A stretch of 56,612 nucleotides of DNA from an uncultured Lachnospiraceae bacterium. Lineage in GTDB: Bacteria; Bacillota; Clostridia; Lachnospirales; Lachnospiraceae. Below the pieces are notes generated by a model that was not told the DNA's origin, searched no databases, and saw only the letters and a program-made list of their open reading frames with translations. The DNA is taken from NCBI GenBank assembly GCA_910584585.1, contig CAJUBP010000031.1:1-56612 (forward strand), given 5' to 3'. The position numbers and the translations under genes were made by a program. Positions 39,592 to 48,440 of the stretch are shown here, piece after piece. Positions within the stretch are counted from its first letter, which is position 1. The number at the start of each line of letters is the position of its first letter.

Positions 39592-40824
39592 ATGAGAACA
39601 TTTGAATTGATTGCGCCCTGCCATTTTGGGCTGGAAGCGGTTTTAAAACGGGAAATATACGATCTGGGATATGAGATTATCCAGGTAGAAGACGGAAGAG
39701 TAACCTTTGAAGGGGACGAAGAGGCCATTTGCCGCGCCAACATTTTTCTGCGCACTGCAGAGCGGGTGCTGCTGAAAGCGGGGCAGTTCCATGCGGAGAC
39801 ATTTGAAGAATTGTTTCAGGGAATCAAAAATATTCCCTGGGAGGATTATATCCCCAGGGACGGCAGGTTCTGGGCCGCCAAGGCGTCTTCGATCAAGAGT
39901 AAATTATTCAGTCCCTCTGACATACAGTCCATTGTGAAAAAGGCAATGGTGGAGCGGCTGAAGGGAAAATATCATATGGAGTGGTTTCCAGAATCCGGTG
40001 CAGAGTATCCTTTGCGCTTATTTTTGATGAAGGATGAGGTGACGGCAGGGATTGACACTTCCGGAGATTCCCTGCACAAAAGGGGATACCGGCTGATGAC
40101 AAGCAAGGCGCCTGTGGCGGAAACACTGGCTGCGGCATTGATTTTGCTGACCCCCTGGAAAAAAGATCGGATCCTGGTGGATCCCTTTTGCGGCAGCGGA
40201 ACCTTTCCCATAGAGGCGGCTATGATGGCGGCAAACATTGCCCCGGGAATGAACCGATCGTTTACCGCCGAGAAGTGGGAGAATCTGATCCGGCGTGAAT
40301 TGTGGCAGGAAGCAGTGGAAGAAGCGGAGGATCTGATCCAGCGGGATATTGGGGCGGATATTCAGGGATATGACATTGACGGGGAAGTGGTGAAAGCTGC
40401 CAGGGACAACGCCAGGCGGGCAGGGGTGGAGCATTTGATTCACTTTCAGCAGCGGCCTGTCAGCAAGTTAAGCCATCCGAAAAAATACGGATTTCTTATC
40501 TGCAACCCGCCCTATGGAGAGCGGATGGAAGAAAAGAAGGCCCTTCCGGGGATTTACGGGGAGCTGGGGGAAGCAATCCGGCGGCTGGACAGTTGGTCCG
40601 CCTACTTGCTGACCGGTTATGCAGACGCTGAGAAATATATCGGAAGGAAAGCAGATAAGAACCGGAAGATTTACAATGGAATGCTAAAGACCTATTTTTA
40701 TCAGTTCCAGGGGCCGAAACCGCCGAAGCGGGGCAGGCAGCCGGGCGAAACAGCCAAAACGCAGGAAGAAGGAGGCGGCCGGAAGGGGCAGCCAGAGCGC
40801 AGAGAGGAAGAGGCAGACAGGTGA
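39592..40824 (+). CDS. THUMP-domain 23S rRNA guanine-N2 methyltransferase (RlmL-like)
   Basis: A 410-residue SAM-dependent RNA methyltransferase. Residues 1-160 hold the ferredoxin-like/THUMP RNA-binding part (LIAPCHFGLEAVLKREI, FSPSDIQSIVKKAMVERL). The Rossmann part has the SAM motif LVDPFCGSGTFPIEAAMMA and the catalytic NPPYGERM. This is the RlmL N-half / YpsC group, methylating 23S rRNA. A basic, low-complexity tail (GRQPGETAKTQEEGGGRKGQ) follows. ATG 39592 with GGGAGA is preferred over the frame start at 39562. The end overlaps the protease gene by four bases. Confidence 0.9.
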   Translation: MRTFELIAPCHFGLEAVLKREIYDLGYEIIQVEDGRVTFEGDEEAICRANIFLRTAERVLLKAGQFHAETFEELFQGIKNIPWEDYIPRDGRFWAAKASSIKSKLFSPSDIQSIVKKAMVERLKGKYHMEWFPESGAEYPLRLFLMKDEVTAGIDTSGDSLHKRGYRLMTSKAPVAETLAAALILLTPWKKDRILVDPFCGSGTFPIEAAMMAANIAPGMNRSFTAEKWENLIRRELWQEAVEEAEDLIQRDIGADIQGYDIDGEVVKAARDNARRAGVEHLIHFQQRPVSKLSHPKKYGFLICNPPYGERMEEKKALPGIYGELGEAIRRLDSWSAYLLTGYADAEKYIGRKADKNRKIYNGMLKTYFYQFQGPKPPKRGRQPGETAKTQEEGGGRKGQPERREEEADR

Positions 40825-42530
40825 GGCAGTGGGGAAAGTACATAATTATGGCCGTAATCCTGATGCTTGCGGCGGTATTTAAATTTGCCGGCGCAGGTGC
40901 AAAGAACGAAAAGGTGGAGAGCTTCCGCGGGGCCAGGCTGGAAGCGGAAATCTGGAATCCCATGATTGCGGAAAGCATCAATCGGCGGACATTGACGCTG
41001 TTTGTGGATAACCGGGAACTGACCAATAAGGAGCATGGGATTTTTATGGATCAGAATCTGAATCTTATGATTCCTCTGTCTGCCCTGGGAGACAGCTTTC
41101 ACTGCAGCGCTCATCTGTATGAGAAACAGAAGCTGGTGCTGGAAAAACGTTCCGATACCATTGCTTTTCAATTAGAGGAAGATCAGGTACAAGTAAATGA
41201 TAAAAAGGAAAAAATTGCATCGCCTATGACCTATATTGACGGAGAATACTATGTATCGGCGAAAACAGTGGCGGAGAAACTGAATTTTAATTATAACTGG
41301 GATATTGAAAAGAATCAGGCCACAGCCGTTGACGCCGCAAAGGACAGCGGAATTCTGCCCCTTCAATATGATTTGCGGGACAGGCAGCGGGCGCCTGAGA
41401 TTAAGAATCAGGGGCCATTCGGAACATGCTGGGCTTTTGCCGCCCTTTCCGCCATGGAGTCAGCCATGCTGCCGGAAGAAGAATGGGAGCTTTCCCCGGA
41501 TCATATGACCCTTCAGAACGGGTTTGTGCGCAGGCAGGCGGAAGGCGGAGAATATACCATGGGAATGGCTTATCTTGCCGCCTGGCAGGGGCCGGTCAAT
41601 GAGAAAGACGATCCCTATGGAGACGGCGTTTCTGAGGACGGGCTGAAACCGGTCAAACATGTACAGGAAATCCAGTTATTGGACGGCAAGGATTTTGAGA
41701 AGATCAAAGAGTCTGTGTTTTTATACGGCGGAGTGCAGACGGCTATTTACAGTGCGCTGGAAGACGCCAATTCCTATTCTCCTTATTATAATCATGAAAC
41801 GTACGCCTATTGTTATGCAGGGGCGGAAAAACCCAACCATGAAATTATGATCATCGGCTGGGACGATACCTTTCCCAAAGAAAATTTCAATCTGGAGGTG
41901 GAGGACGACGGGGCTTTCCTGTGTCAGAACAGCTGGGGAGAGGAATTTGGGGAGAAAGGCGTATTCTACGTTTCCTATTATGATGTGAATATCGGCAGCC
42001 ACGGCGTCATTTATACCGGGATAGAAGAGGCGGATAATTATGATCATATTTACCAGTCGGATTTATGCGGCTGGGTAGGACAGCTTGGCTATAATAAAGA
42101 AAGCGTCTATGGGGCAAATGTGTATACGGCCCAGTCGGCGGAAACGCTGCGGGCGGCAGGGTTTTACGCCACCGGCAAAGAGACCTCTTATGAACTGTAT
42201 ATGGTCAATCAATTTGAAGATACAGATTCCCTGTCAGAACGGGTGAAAGTGGCAAGCGGGACGCTGGCGAATCCCGGTTATTATACGATAGAATTTGAGA
42301 AAGAGTGCCAGGTGGAGCAAGGGGAAAAATTTGCGGTGGTGCTGCGGGTTACGACTCCAGGTTCCGTTCATCCCCTGGCAATTGAATATGCGGCGGATGA
42401 AATGACGGCAAATGTGGATTTATCCGACGGACAGGGATATATCAGTTCCGGGGGCAAAAAGTGGGAAAGCGCAGAGGACAAGCAGGATTGTAATTTATGC
42501 CTGAAAGTGTACTCGCAGAACATCCCATAA
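40821..42530 (+). CDS. Exported papain-like (C1) cysteine peptidase
   Basis: A 569-residue secreted or membrane-anchored protease. An N-terminal hydrophobic segment (IIMAVILMLAAVFKFAG) precedes a copper-amine-oxidase-like N-terminal domain (about 50-165; LTLFVDNRELTN, YIDGEYYVSAKTVAEKL). The C1 domain has the oxyanion Gln and nucleophile Cys in KNQGPFGTCWAFAA, the His in NHEIMIIGWDD and the Asn in CQNSWGEEFG. A C-terminal beta-rich region (about 430-569) resembles the lectin-like domain seen in clostridial C1 proteases. GTG 40821 overlaps the upstream stop. It probably acts at the cell surface alongside the following amidase. Confidence 0.88.
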   Translation: MRQWGKYIIMAVILMLAAVFKFAGAGAKNEKVESFRGARLEAEIWNPMIAESINRRTLTLFVDNRELTNKEHGIFMDQNLNLMIPLSALGDSFHCSAHLYEKQKLVLEKRSDTIAFQLEEDQVQVNDKKEKIASPMTYIDGEYYVSAKTVAEKLNFNYNWDIEKNQATAVDAAKDSGILPLQYDLRDRQRAPEIKNQGPFGTCWAFAALSAMESAMLPEEEWELSPDHMTLQNGFVRRQAEGGEYTMGMAYLAAWQGPVNEKDDPYGDGVSEDGLKPVKHVQEIQLLDGKDFEKIKESVFLYGGVQTAIYSALEDANSYSPYYNHETYAYCYAGAEKPNHEIMIIGWDDTFPKENFNLEVEDDGAFLCQNSWGEEFGEKGVFYVSYYDVNIGSHGVIYTGIEEADNYDHIYQSDLCGWVGQLGYNKESVYGANVYTAQSAETLRAAGFYATGKETSYELYMVNQFEDTDSLSERVKVASGTLANPGYYTIEFEKECQVEQGEKFAVVLRVTTPGSVHPLAIEYAADEMTANVDLSDGQGYISSGGKKWESAEDKQDCNLCLKVYSQNIP

Positions 42531-42592
42531 GATACATTGGCCGGAAAAATTATCCCATCGGCAAAAATGGCGCAAAAAGGCGGTACAGAAGA

Positions 42593-43621
42593 ATGGAAGA
42601 GAAAATACTGAAGCTGTCGTCAGCGGTTCTCACCCTGATGATAGCAGGCGCAGTGGTGATATTAGGACAGTTTTCCGTTGTGAATAAAAGAGAGGCGAAA
42701 CGGGAACAGATGTCGGAACTCCAGATGCTGGCGTATTATACGGAGCAGGCGGAGGCGGAAGAGGACATTGCTTTCCGTCAGCAGCTCCGCTTAGAGCTTC
42801 CGGCAGGAATGACGGAAGATAAGATTGTCATTGAAAATGATTATGTGAAACAATTGATTACCATTCGGATTCCAGATGTGGAAAAAGACTATTTCAGTGA
42901 GCATCCTCTGTTGGGCAGAAGCGACTACATCAACGATCTGTATATGGAAAACGGAGTGATTGAAATCTCTATGGATGCCGTTTATGAGGCGAAAACCGCA
43001 GTGAAAAACGGTTATCTGTATGTGAATTTTCTGACGCCCAGGCAGGTATATGACAAGGTGATTGTGATTGACGCCGGCCATGGCGGAGGCGCGCCGGGGG
43101 CCATTAAACAGGGAATTATGGAGAAAGACATCAATCTCTCCATTGTGCTGGAACTGAAAAAACTTCTGGACGAAAATGACCGGAATATCGGCGTCTATTA
43201 CACCAGGACAGAGGACAGTAATCCCACCTTTGAACAGCGGGCCCAGCTTGGCAGGAAAGTGGGGGCGAGTTTTTTCATCAGCGTCCACAGCAATTCCACC
43301 ACAGACGGACAGATGTCTGATTATAACGGCACAGAAGTGATGTATGACGAAGAAAAGGACAGCGAAGGGCTCAGCAGCAAGCATCTGGCTGAGATTTGCC
43401 TGGAGGAGATCACAGGTTCCATGGCCAGCAAGAATAACGGCCTGACCTACGGCAACGGGATTTACATTATCAGAAATAACGAGGTTCCGGCGGCCTTGAT
43501 CGAAGTGGGATTTATGACAAACCAGGCGGAATTGAATAAGCTGAATTCCCCGGAATACCAGAAGCTGGCGGCTCAGGGGATCTATAATGCTATTCTGCGG
43601 GCATTGGATGAAGGATACTGA
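42593..43621 (+). CDS. N-acetylmuramoyl-L-alanine amidase (Amidase_3)
   Basis: A 342-residue cell-wall hydrolase with an N-terminal membrane anchor (VLTLMIAGAVVILGQFSVV). A region of about 110 residues precedes the catalytic domain, whose zinc ligands are visible: the His in VIDAGHGGG, the Glu in GIMEKDINLS, the His in ISVHSNS and the catalytic Glu in ALIEVGFMTN. It cuts the amide between MurNAc and L-alanine. ATG 42593 follows AAAGGCGG; the earlier frame overlaps the protease end. The last 29 codon bases are duplicated just downstream (43658-43691). Confidence 0.92.
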   Translation: MEEKILKLSSAVLTLMIAGAVVILGQFSVVNKREAKREQMSELQMLAYYTEQAEAEEDIAFRQQLRLELPAGMTEDKIVIENDYVKQLITIRIPDVEKDYFSEHPLLGRSDYINDLYMENGVIEISMDAVYEAKTAVKNGYLYVNFLTPRQVYDKVIVIDAGHGGGAPGAIKQGIMEKDINLSIVLELKKLLDENDRNIGVYYTRTEDSNPTFEQRAQLGRKVGASFFISVHSNSTTDGQMSDYNGTEVMYDEEKDSEGLSSKHLAEICLEEITGSMASKNNGLTYGNGIYIIRNNEVPAALIEVGFMTNQAELNKLNSPEYQKLAAQGIYNAILRALDEGY

Positions 43622-43691
43622 TCCCGGAACCATCAAATATAGATTCTGGCGGGAGCCATTCTGCGGGCGTTGGATGAAGGATACTGATCCC
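43592..43691 (+). repeat. 34-bp direct repeat at the end of the amidase gene
   Basis: Bases 43592-43625, covering the amidase C-terminus and stop, recur at 43658-43691 with a single A-to-G change, 66 bases apart. It is a local duplication that leaves a non-coding copy of the gene end. Confidence 0.8.
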
Positions 43692-43760
43692 AGGATATCG
43701 GAAAATTGCCGTCATTCTGGAATTTAGCGAGGAATAGAATATTAGGGAGGAAGCTGTAAG

Positions 43761-44360
43761 ATGGTTAGAATTATTTTTGCTACTGGAAATCAGGATAAAA
43801 TGAGGGAAATCCGGGAAATTTTGTCAGACCCCGGCACAGAAATCCTTTCCATGAAAGAAGCCGGAATAGAGCTGGATATTGTGGAGGACGGGGCTTCGTT
43901 TGAAGAAAACGCCAGGATTAAAGCCGCCGCTCTCGCAAAAAGCATTCAGGAAGAGCATACGGTGGTGCTGGCGGATGATTCCGGGCTGGAGATCGATTAT
44001 CTGAATAAGGAACCGGGCATTTATTCGGCAAGGTATATGGGAGAGGATACTTCCTATGAGATTAAGAATCAGAATCTGATTCACCGCCTGGAGGGAGTGC
44101 CCAAGGAACAGCGGACGGCAAGGTTTGTCTGCGCCATTGCAGCGGTTTTTCCAGATGGAACTTCCTGCGTGACAAGAGGAACCATCGAGGGGTATATCGG
44201 CTGGGAGCCGGCAGGAGAAAATGGCTTCGGCTACGATCCTATCTTTTATGTAGATGAATACCAGTGCTCCACCGCCCAGCTGTCCCGGGAAAAGAAAAAT
44301 CAGCTGAGCCACCGGGGAAAAGCGCTTCGGGCCATGAGAGAAAAACTAGCAGGCAGATAA
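43761..44360 (+). CDS. rdgB: XTP/dITP diphosphatase (RdgB/HAM1)
   Basis: A 199-residue house-cleaning pyrophosphatase that hydrolyses non-canonical purine nucleotides (dITP, XTP) to monophosphates. Characteristic stretches are FATGNQDKMREI, SFEENARIKAAALA, VVLADDSGLEID, GFGYDPIFYVDE and LSHRGKALRAM, all in the usual order with the metal-binding acidic residues. AGGGAGG lies before ATG 43761. The metallophosphoesterase gene begins ten bases after the stop, a pairing common in Firmicutes. Confidence 0.95.
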   Translation: MVRIIFATGNQDKMREIREILSDPGTEILSMKEAGIELDIVEDGASFEENARIKAAALAKSIQEEHTVVLADDSGLEIDYLNKEPGIYSARYMGEDTSYEIKNQNLIHRLEGVPKEQRTARFVCAIAAVFPDGTSCVTRGTIEGYIGWEPAGENGFGYDPIFYVDEYQCSTAQLSREKKNQLSHRGKALRAMREKLAGR

Positions 44361-44370
44361 GGGATGGGTT

Positions 44371-44850
44371 ATGAGAATATTGATTGTTAGCGATACACAT
44401 AAGAAACATGAGAACTTAAAAAGAATTCTGGAACGGGAAAGAGACATCGATCTGATGATACATTTGGGGGATTCCGAAGGGTACGAGGATTATCTGGCGG
44501 AACTGGCGGGGTGCCCGATGGAAATTGTTCTGGGAAATAACGACTTTTTTTCAGATCTGGATCGGGAAAAAGAGCTGCAGATTGGAAAATATAAGGTTCT
44601 GATCACCCATGGACATTACTATTACGTCTCAATGGGAGTGGAAGATCTGAAGAAAGAGGCTGTGGGGAGAGGCATGGATGTTGTGATGTTCGGGCATACC
44701 CATCGTCCTCTTCTGGATTACAGCAGGGGGATTGTCACCTTAAATCCCGGAAGCGTTTCTTATCCCAGACAGGAGGGACACCGCCCCTCTTACGCAATCA
44801 TGGAGCTTGACGAGAAGGGGGAGGCGCATTTCTATCTGGAATATCTTTAG
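44371..44850 (+). CDS. YfcE/MJ0936-type metallophosphoesterase
   Basis: A 159-residue phosphodiesterase-fold protein with all metal motifs: SDTHKKHENL, HLGDSEG, GNNDFF, ITHGHYYY and FGHTHRP. The short length fits the YfcE group, which has phosphodiesterase activity on artificial substrates and no settled natural one. It follows rdgB by ten bases in one operon. Downstream is the promoter for the tRNA cluster with no clear terminator between. Confidence 0.92.
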   Translation: MRILIVSDTHKKHENLKRILERERDIDLMIHLGDSEGYEDYLAELAGCPMEIVLGNNDFFSDLDREKELQIGKYKVLITHGHYYYVSMGVEDLKKEAVGRGMDVVMFGHTHRPLLDYSRGIVTLNPGSVSYPRQEGHRPSYAIMELDEKGEAHFYLEYL

Positions 44851-44875
44851 CAGTAGAAAAAAAGGAAAAAAGTTG

Positions 44876-44904
44876 TTGACATTTGGAAATGTTTCGCATA
44901 TAAT
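44876..44904 (+). promoter_or_regulatory. Promoter of the tRNA cluster
   Basis: Consensus TTGACA (44876-44881), 17-base spacer and TATAAT (44899-44904), 37 bases before tRNA-Pro. Confidence 0.9.
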
Positions 44905-44940
44905 ATAACTTGCGTTACGGTTAACGCAGAGGATAACCAT

Positions 44941-45015
44941 CGGGGTGTGGCTCAGCTTGGCTAGAGCGCCTGGTTTGGGACCAGGAGGTCGCAGGTTCGA
45001 ATCCTGTCACCCCGA
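44941..45015 (+). tRNA. tRNA-Pro(TGG)
   Basis: Acceptor CGGGGTG/CACCCCG, anticodon stem CCTGG/CCAGG with loop TTTGGGA (anticodon at 44976-44978), T-loop TTCGAAT. CCA not encoded. Confidence 0.95.
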
Positions 45016-45021
45016 TGACAT

Positions 45022-45092
45022 GCGGGTGTAGTTCAATGGTAGAACACCAGCCTTCCAAGCTGGACACGTGGGTTCGATTCCCATCACCCGCT
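45022..45092 (+). tRNA. tRNA-Gly(TCC)
   Basis: Acceptor GCGGGTG/CACCCGC, anticodon stem CCAGC/GCTGG with loop CTTCCAA, T-loop TTCGATT. CCA not encoded. Confidence 0.95.
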
Positions 45093-45096
45093 TCGT

Positions 45097-45170
<74 letters not shown>

Positions 45171-45204
45171 TTACACAGTTCCTTGGCAGAACTGTGATTC
45201 CTAT

Positions 45205-45279
45205 GGTGGGTATAGCGCAGTTGGTTAGCGCGCCAGATTGTGGCTCTGGAGGCCCAGGGTTCGAATCCCTGTATCCACC
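45205..45279 (+). tRNA. tRNA-His(GTG)
   Basis: Acceptor GTGGGTA/TATCCAC with the extra G(-1) at 45205 opposite C at 45279, the identity element for HisRS. Loop ATTGTGG contains anticodon GTG. Confidence 0.95.
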
Positions 45280-45382
45280 TTTTTTATGTCAGAATCATAC
45301 GGAACCGCCGTCAGGCGGAACACGGTTGGATTGACAGATAATTACAATTCGGGGCTGTCTGCAGAGTACGCGCCCAAACTGA

Positions 45383-45454
45383 TGGGCTATCGCCAAGCGG
45401 TAAGGCACAGGACTTTGACTCCTGCATTCGCTGGTTCGAATCCAGCTAGCCCAG
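45383..45454 (+). tRNA. tRNA-Gln(TTG)
   Basis: Acceptor TGGGCTA/TAGCCCA, anticodon stem CAGGA/TCCTG with loop CTTTGAC, T-loop TTCGAAT. The 103 bases before it hold a CCGCC/GGCGG hairpin (about 45305-45320) and no gene. Confidence 0.95.
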
Positions 45455-45462
45455 TTATATAT

Positions 45463-45535
45463 GGGATATTAGCTCAGTTGGTAGAGCACTTGACTTTTAA
45501 TCAAGTTGTCCGGGGTTCGAATCCCCGATGTCTCA
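45463..45535 (+). tRNA. tRNA-Lys(TTT)
   Basis: Acceptor GGGATAT/ATGTCTC (two G-T pairs), anticodon stem CTTGA/TCAAG with loop CTTTTAA, T-loop TTCGAAT. Confidence 0.95.
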
Positions 45536-45609
45536 TTGGCAGATAAGCGGGAATTCCTGTTTTAGGGAATTCCTGATTTTCTCTTTTTATTGCTGTTTCA
45601 GGCAGTCTT

Positions 45610-45689
45610 GCGGATGTGGCGGAACTGGCAGACGCGCCAGACTTAGGATCTGGTGGGAGACCGTGCAGGTTCGAGTCCTGTCATCCGCA
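45610..45689 (+). tRNA. tRNA-Leu(TAG)
   Basis: Acceptor GCGGATG/CATCCGC, anticodon stem CCAGA/TCTGG with loop CTTAGGA, a short variable arm (TGGGAGACCGT) and T-loop TTCGAGT. Last of the cluster. Confidence 0.95.
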
Positions 45690-45692
45690 CGG

Positions 45693-45740
45693 AACCGGGG
45701 TTTTTGGAAGAATTCAATCTTTCAAAAGCCCCGGTTTTTA
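45693..45740 (+). terminator. Terminator of the tRNA cluster
   Basis: AACCGGGG (45693-45700) pairs with CCCCGGTT (45729-45736), with TTGGAAG/CTTTCAA inside, followed by a run of T. Confidence 0.85.
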
Positions 45741-45741
45741 C

Positions 45742-45770
45742 TTGACACGAAAAATTGAAAAAAGTATACT
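45742..45770 (+). promoter_or_regulatory. Promoter of the chemosensory cluster
   Basis: TTGACA (45742-45747), 17 bases and TATACT (45765-45770), about 50 bases before the PAS kinase gene. Confidence 0.8.
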
Positions 45771-45818
45771 AAAAAGAAAGAAAAATGGCAGAAAAGCCGT
45801 GGGGAAGGAGCAAAAGCT

Positions 45819-47261
45819 ATGGAACAGGAGACGCTTCGGAGAGAGGATTTTTTCCGATTTGCAGATGTGGCCTTAGAGATCATATTAAGATTTGACCGGG
45901 ATGGAAAGATCCTGTATGGCAACTGTCAGGCGAAAAAAGAGCTGGGATATGGGGAGGAACTGACAAAGATCAGTCTTTTGGCTCTGTTTCCCACAGAGCT
46001 TTCGCAGGAAAAATATGAAGACGGTATGCTGCTGGACGCAATGGCGGCCATGAGAGAGAGCATGATGTACCGTAAGAACGGCACTTGTTTTCCCGTTCGG
46101 ATGACCACAATTGTGGAAGGGGAACAGAACCTGCTGTTTGCAATTAATGTGGCAAAAAGGATTGAGACAGAGCGGAAACTGGTCCGGATGAAGGAAGAGA
46201 TGGAAGAGACCATCAAAGTGCGGAATGAATTTGTGGCAAACGTTACCCATGAACTGCGCACGCCGGTGAACGGAATCCGGGGACATGTGACGAATCTGTT
46301 AGAAGCGGGGGTTACCGGGGAACAGAAGCGGACTCTTGACATTATTATCCGCTGCTGTGAGAATATGTCTGCCATTATCAATAACATTCTGGACTTTTCC
46401 AAGCTGGAGGCGGGAAAATTTACCCTGGAACAGAAAGAATTTAATTTTTACCAGATGATAAATCATGCAGTGGAGACGAATATTACTGCAATTAATGCCA
46501 AAGGTTTACATATTATGGTAAATATAGATAAGTCAATTCCGGAGTTTCTAATTGGAGATGAGCTGCGTCTGACGCAGATCCTCAACAATCTTCTGTCCAA
46601 TGCGGTAAAATTTACCAGTGTAGGATACATTAATATAGAAGTAACGAAAACGGTGCAGTTTGACGATGAGATTGAGTTATTCTTTGTAGTTTCCGATACG
46701 GGAATCGGAATTTCCCAGGAAGAGAAGGATAAGCTGTTTAAGAGTTTTTCTCAGGTAGACGCTTCCATTACCAGGAAATACGGGGGCACAGGGCTGGGGC
46801 TTAACATTACCAAACAGCTGGTGGAGCTGATGGACGGCAGCATACATTTGGACAGCGAAAAGGGGAAGGGCAGCAGTTTTTCCTATTCCGTACGGCTGCA
46901 TGTGGCTCAGAACAAGAAAGAAGAGCACAGCGTCCGGGAGCAGTTTGAATTTATCAATCAGAATCAGGATATGTCCAAATTTGACAATATCGGAGAGATT
47001 TTCCATTTCGGAACGGCGGAAAACACAGAAGAGCTGCGCAGTAAAATGGAGAAGCTGATTATCTGTCTGGAAGTGGGGGCCTGGGACAAGGCGGAGACTT
47101 TTTCACATAATATCAAAGCCTTGGTGGAGGAAGGGCCCCAGGAGTTAAAGAAGGCCGCGTTCCGGCTGGAAATGAATGTCCGCAAGGAAAAATATGACAA
47201 GGCAGTGGAACAGTATAACAATCTGAAACAGTTGTTTGAGGAAAACATCGGAGGAATGTGA
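45819..47261 (+). CDS. PAS-domain soluble sensor histidine kinase with Hpt-like tail
   Basis: A 480-residue cytoplasmic kinase with no membrane segment. The PAS domain (about 10-125; LEIILRFDRDGKILYGN) precedes HisKA with FVANVTHELRTPVNGIRGH (His about 144) and HATPase motifs LNNLLSNAVKFTS, VVSDTGIGIS and KYGGTGLGLNI. The last 100 residues look like an Hpt fold (KMEKLIICLEVGAWDKAETFSHNIKAL), but the usual HxxKG is altered to HNIKALVEEG, so phosphotransfer is uncertain. It overlaps the REC-HD-GYP gene and opens the chemosensory cluster, suggesting one signalling unit. Confidence 0.88.
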   Translation: MEQETLRREDFFRFADVALEIILRFDRDGKILYGNCQAKKELGYGEELTKISLLALFPTELSQEKYEDGMLLDAMAAMRESMMYRKNGTCFPVRMTTIVEGEQNLLFAINVAKRIETERKLVRMKEEMEETIKVRNEFVANVTHELRTPVNGIRGHVTNLLEAGVTGEQKRTLDIIIRCCENMSAIINNILDFSKLEAGKFTLEQKEFNFYQMINHAVETNITAINAKGLHIMVNIDKSIPEFLIGDELRLTQILNNLLSNAVKFTSVGYINIEVTKTVQFDDEIELFFVVSDTGIGISQEEKDKLFKSFSQVDASITRKYGGTGLGLNITKQLVELMDGSIHLDSEKGKGSSFSYSVRLHVAQNKKEEHSVREQFEFINQNQDMSKFDNIGEIFHFGTAENTEELRSKMEKLIICLEVGAWDKAETFSHNIKALVEEGPQELKKAAFRLEMNVRKEKYDKAVEQYNNLKQLFEENIGGM

Positions 47262-47263
47262 GT

Positions 47264-48349
47264 ATGGAAATGATGGAAAGAGCCGGTACAACGCCCCAGA
47301 TCTTAATTGTGGACGACGTGGACGCCAATCTGATGATTCTGGAAAATATTATTCTGGAGATGGGTTATGAGCCGAGATGCGCCTCCAGCGCCAGCGAAGC
47401 CGCGAAGCTGATTGCGGAACATCTGCCGCAGTTGATTCTGTTGGATGTGTTTATGCCGGAAATGGACGGTTATGAATTCTGTGAACGGCTGAAAGAGAAT
47501 CCCATTACCAGGGATATTCCTATTATTTTTATATCGGCTGCCGATTCCAGTGAAGATAAAGTGAGGGGCTTCAAGTTAGGCGCCGTGGATTATATCGGCA
47601 AGCCTTTTGAGGTGACGGAAGTTACCATGCGGGTAAAGAATCACTTAAAGCTCTATGAGATGCAGCAGGAACTGGAATTGAGCAACCGCCGTCTGCACAG
47701 CGTTATCGGCAGCCAGGCCAGGAGAATTGAAGAGGAACAGAAGAATATATTGTATGCTCTGGCGGCTTTAAGCGAGGAGCAGGGAGCCGGAGCGGTTCAT
47801 CATCTGGACAATGTGGCGTATAATTGCCGGTTATTGGCGCAAAGCCTTCAGTTCAGCCCGGGATTTTCCGAAGAAATATCAGAGGCTTTTATTGATACCA
47901 TCGAAGTGGCTTCCCGGCTGCATGACATTGGAAAGATTCAGACGCCCTGCAGAATTCATGTGGAAAACAATTCCTTTGAGACGGAGAATCCGGAGGTTCT
48001 GGAACGTCACGTGGAACAGGGGACGGCGATTTTAGAGAAGGTGCATGCCAGCACCTCTGAGAACAGTTTTCTGCCCATGGCGATTGAGATCGCCCGCTAC
48101 CGTTACGCGAAATGGGACGGCAGCGGATATCCCAGGGAGCTTAAGGGGAAAAATATTCCATTATCGGCAAGAATTACCGCAATTGTAGATATTTATGATG
48201 ATTTGCTGGAAGGAAAGCACGGCGCGGACAATGATAAAAAGGCGGAAAGCCTTAGAATTATTGAAGAAGGCAGCGGCACGTTTTTTGATCCTGAGATTGT
48301 AAGCGTGTTTTTGAAGGTGCAAAAACAGCTTCATCATGAAGAAGGATAG
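47264..48349 (+). CDS. Response regulator with degenerate HD-GYP domain
   Basis: A 361-residue protein. The receiver domain (about 8-125) has IVDDVDAN, the phospho-acceptor in LILLDVFMPEMDGY and the Lys in YIGKPFEVTE. A coiled linker leads to an HD-GYP domain with HHLDNVA, SRLHDIGKI, ERHVEQGTAIL and DGSGYPRELKGKNIPLSARI. The expected HHE before DGSGYP is replaced (RYRYAKWDGSGYP), removing two conserved His ligands, so cyclic-di-GMP hydrolysis may be reduced or lost. GGAGGA fits ATG 47264; GTG 47258 overlaps the kinase stop. Likely phosphorylated by the upstream kinase. Confidence 0.85.
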   Translation: MEMMERAGTTPQILIVDDVDANLMILENIILEMGYEPRCASSASEAAKLIAEHLPQLILLDVFMPEMDGYEFCERLKENPITRDIPIIFISAADSSEDKVRGFKLGAVDYIGKPFEVTEVTMRVKNHLKLYEMQQELELSNRRLHSVIGSQARRIEEEQKNILYALAALSEEQGAGAVHHLDNVAYNCRLLAQSLQFSPGFSEEISEAFIDTIEVASRLHDIGKIQTPCRIHVENNSFETENPEVLERHVEQGTAILEKVHASTSENSFLPMAIEIARYRYAKWDGSGYPRELKGKNIPLSARITAIVDIYDDLLEGKHGADNDKKAESLRIIEEGSGTFFDPEIVSVFLKVQKQLHHEEG

Positions 48350-48440
48350 CCCTAACGGAATTGACAAATAAAGGCGAATATAGTACCATAGGTAATATGG
48401 AATAAATATCTGATAGAAGTTTGTGTGATAGGAGCTTGTT

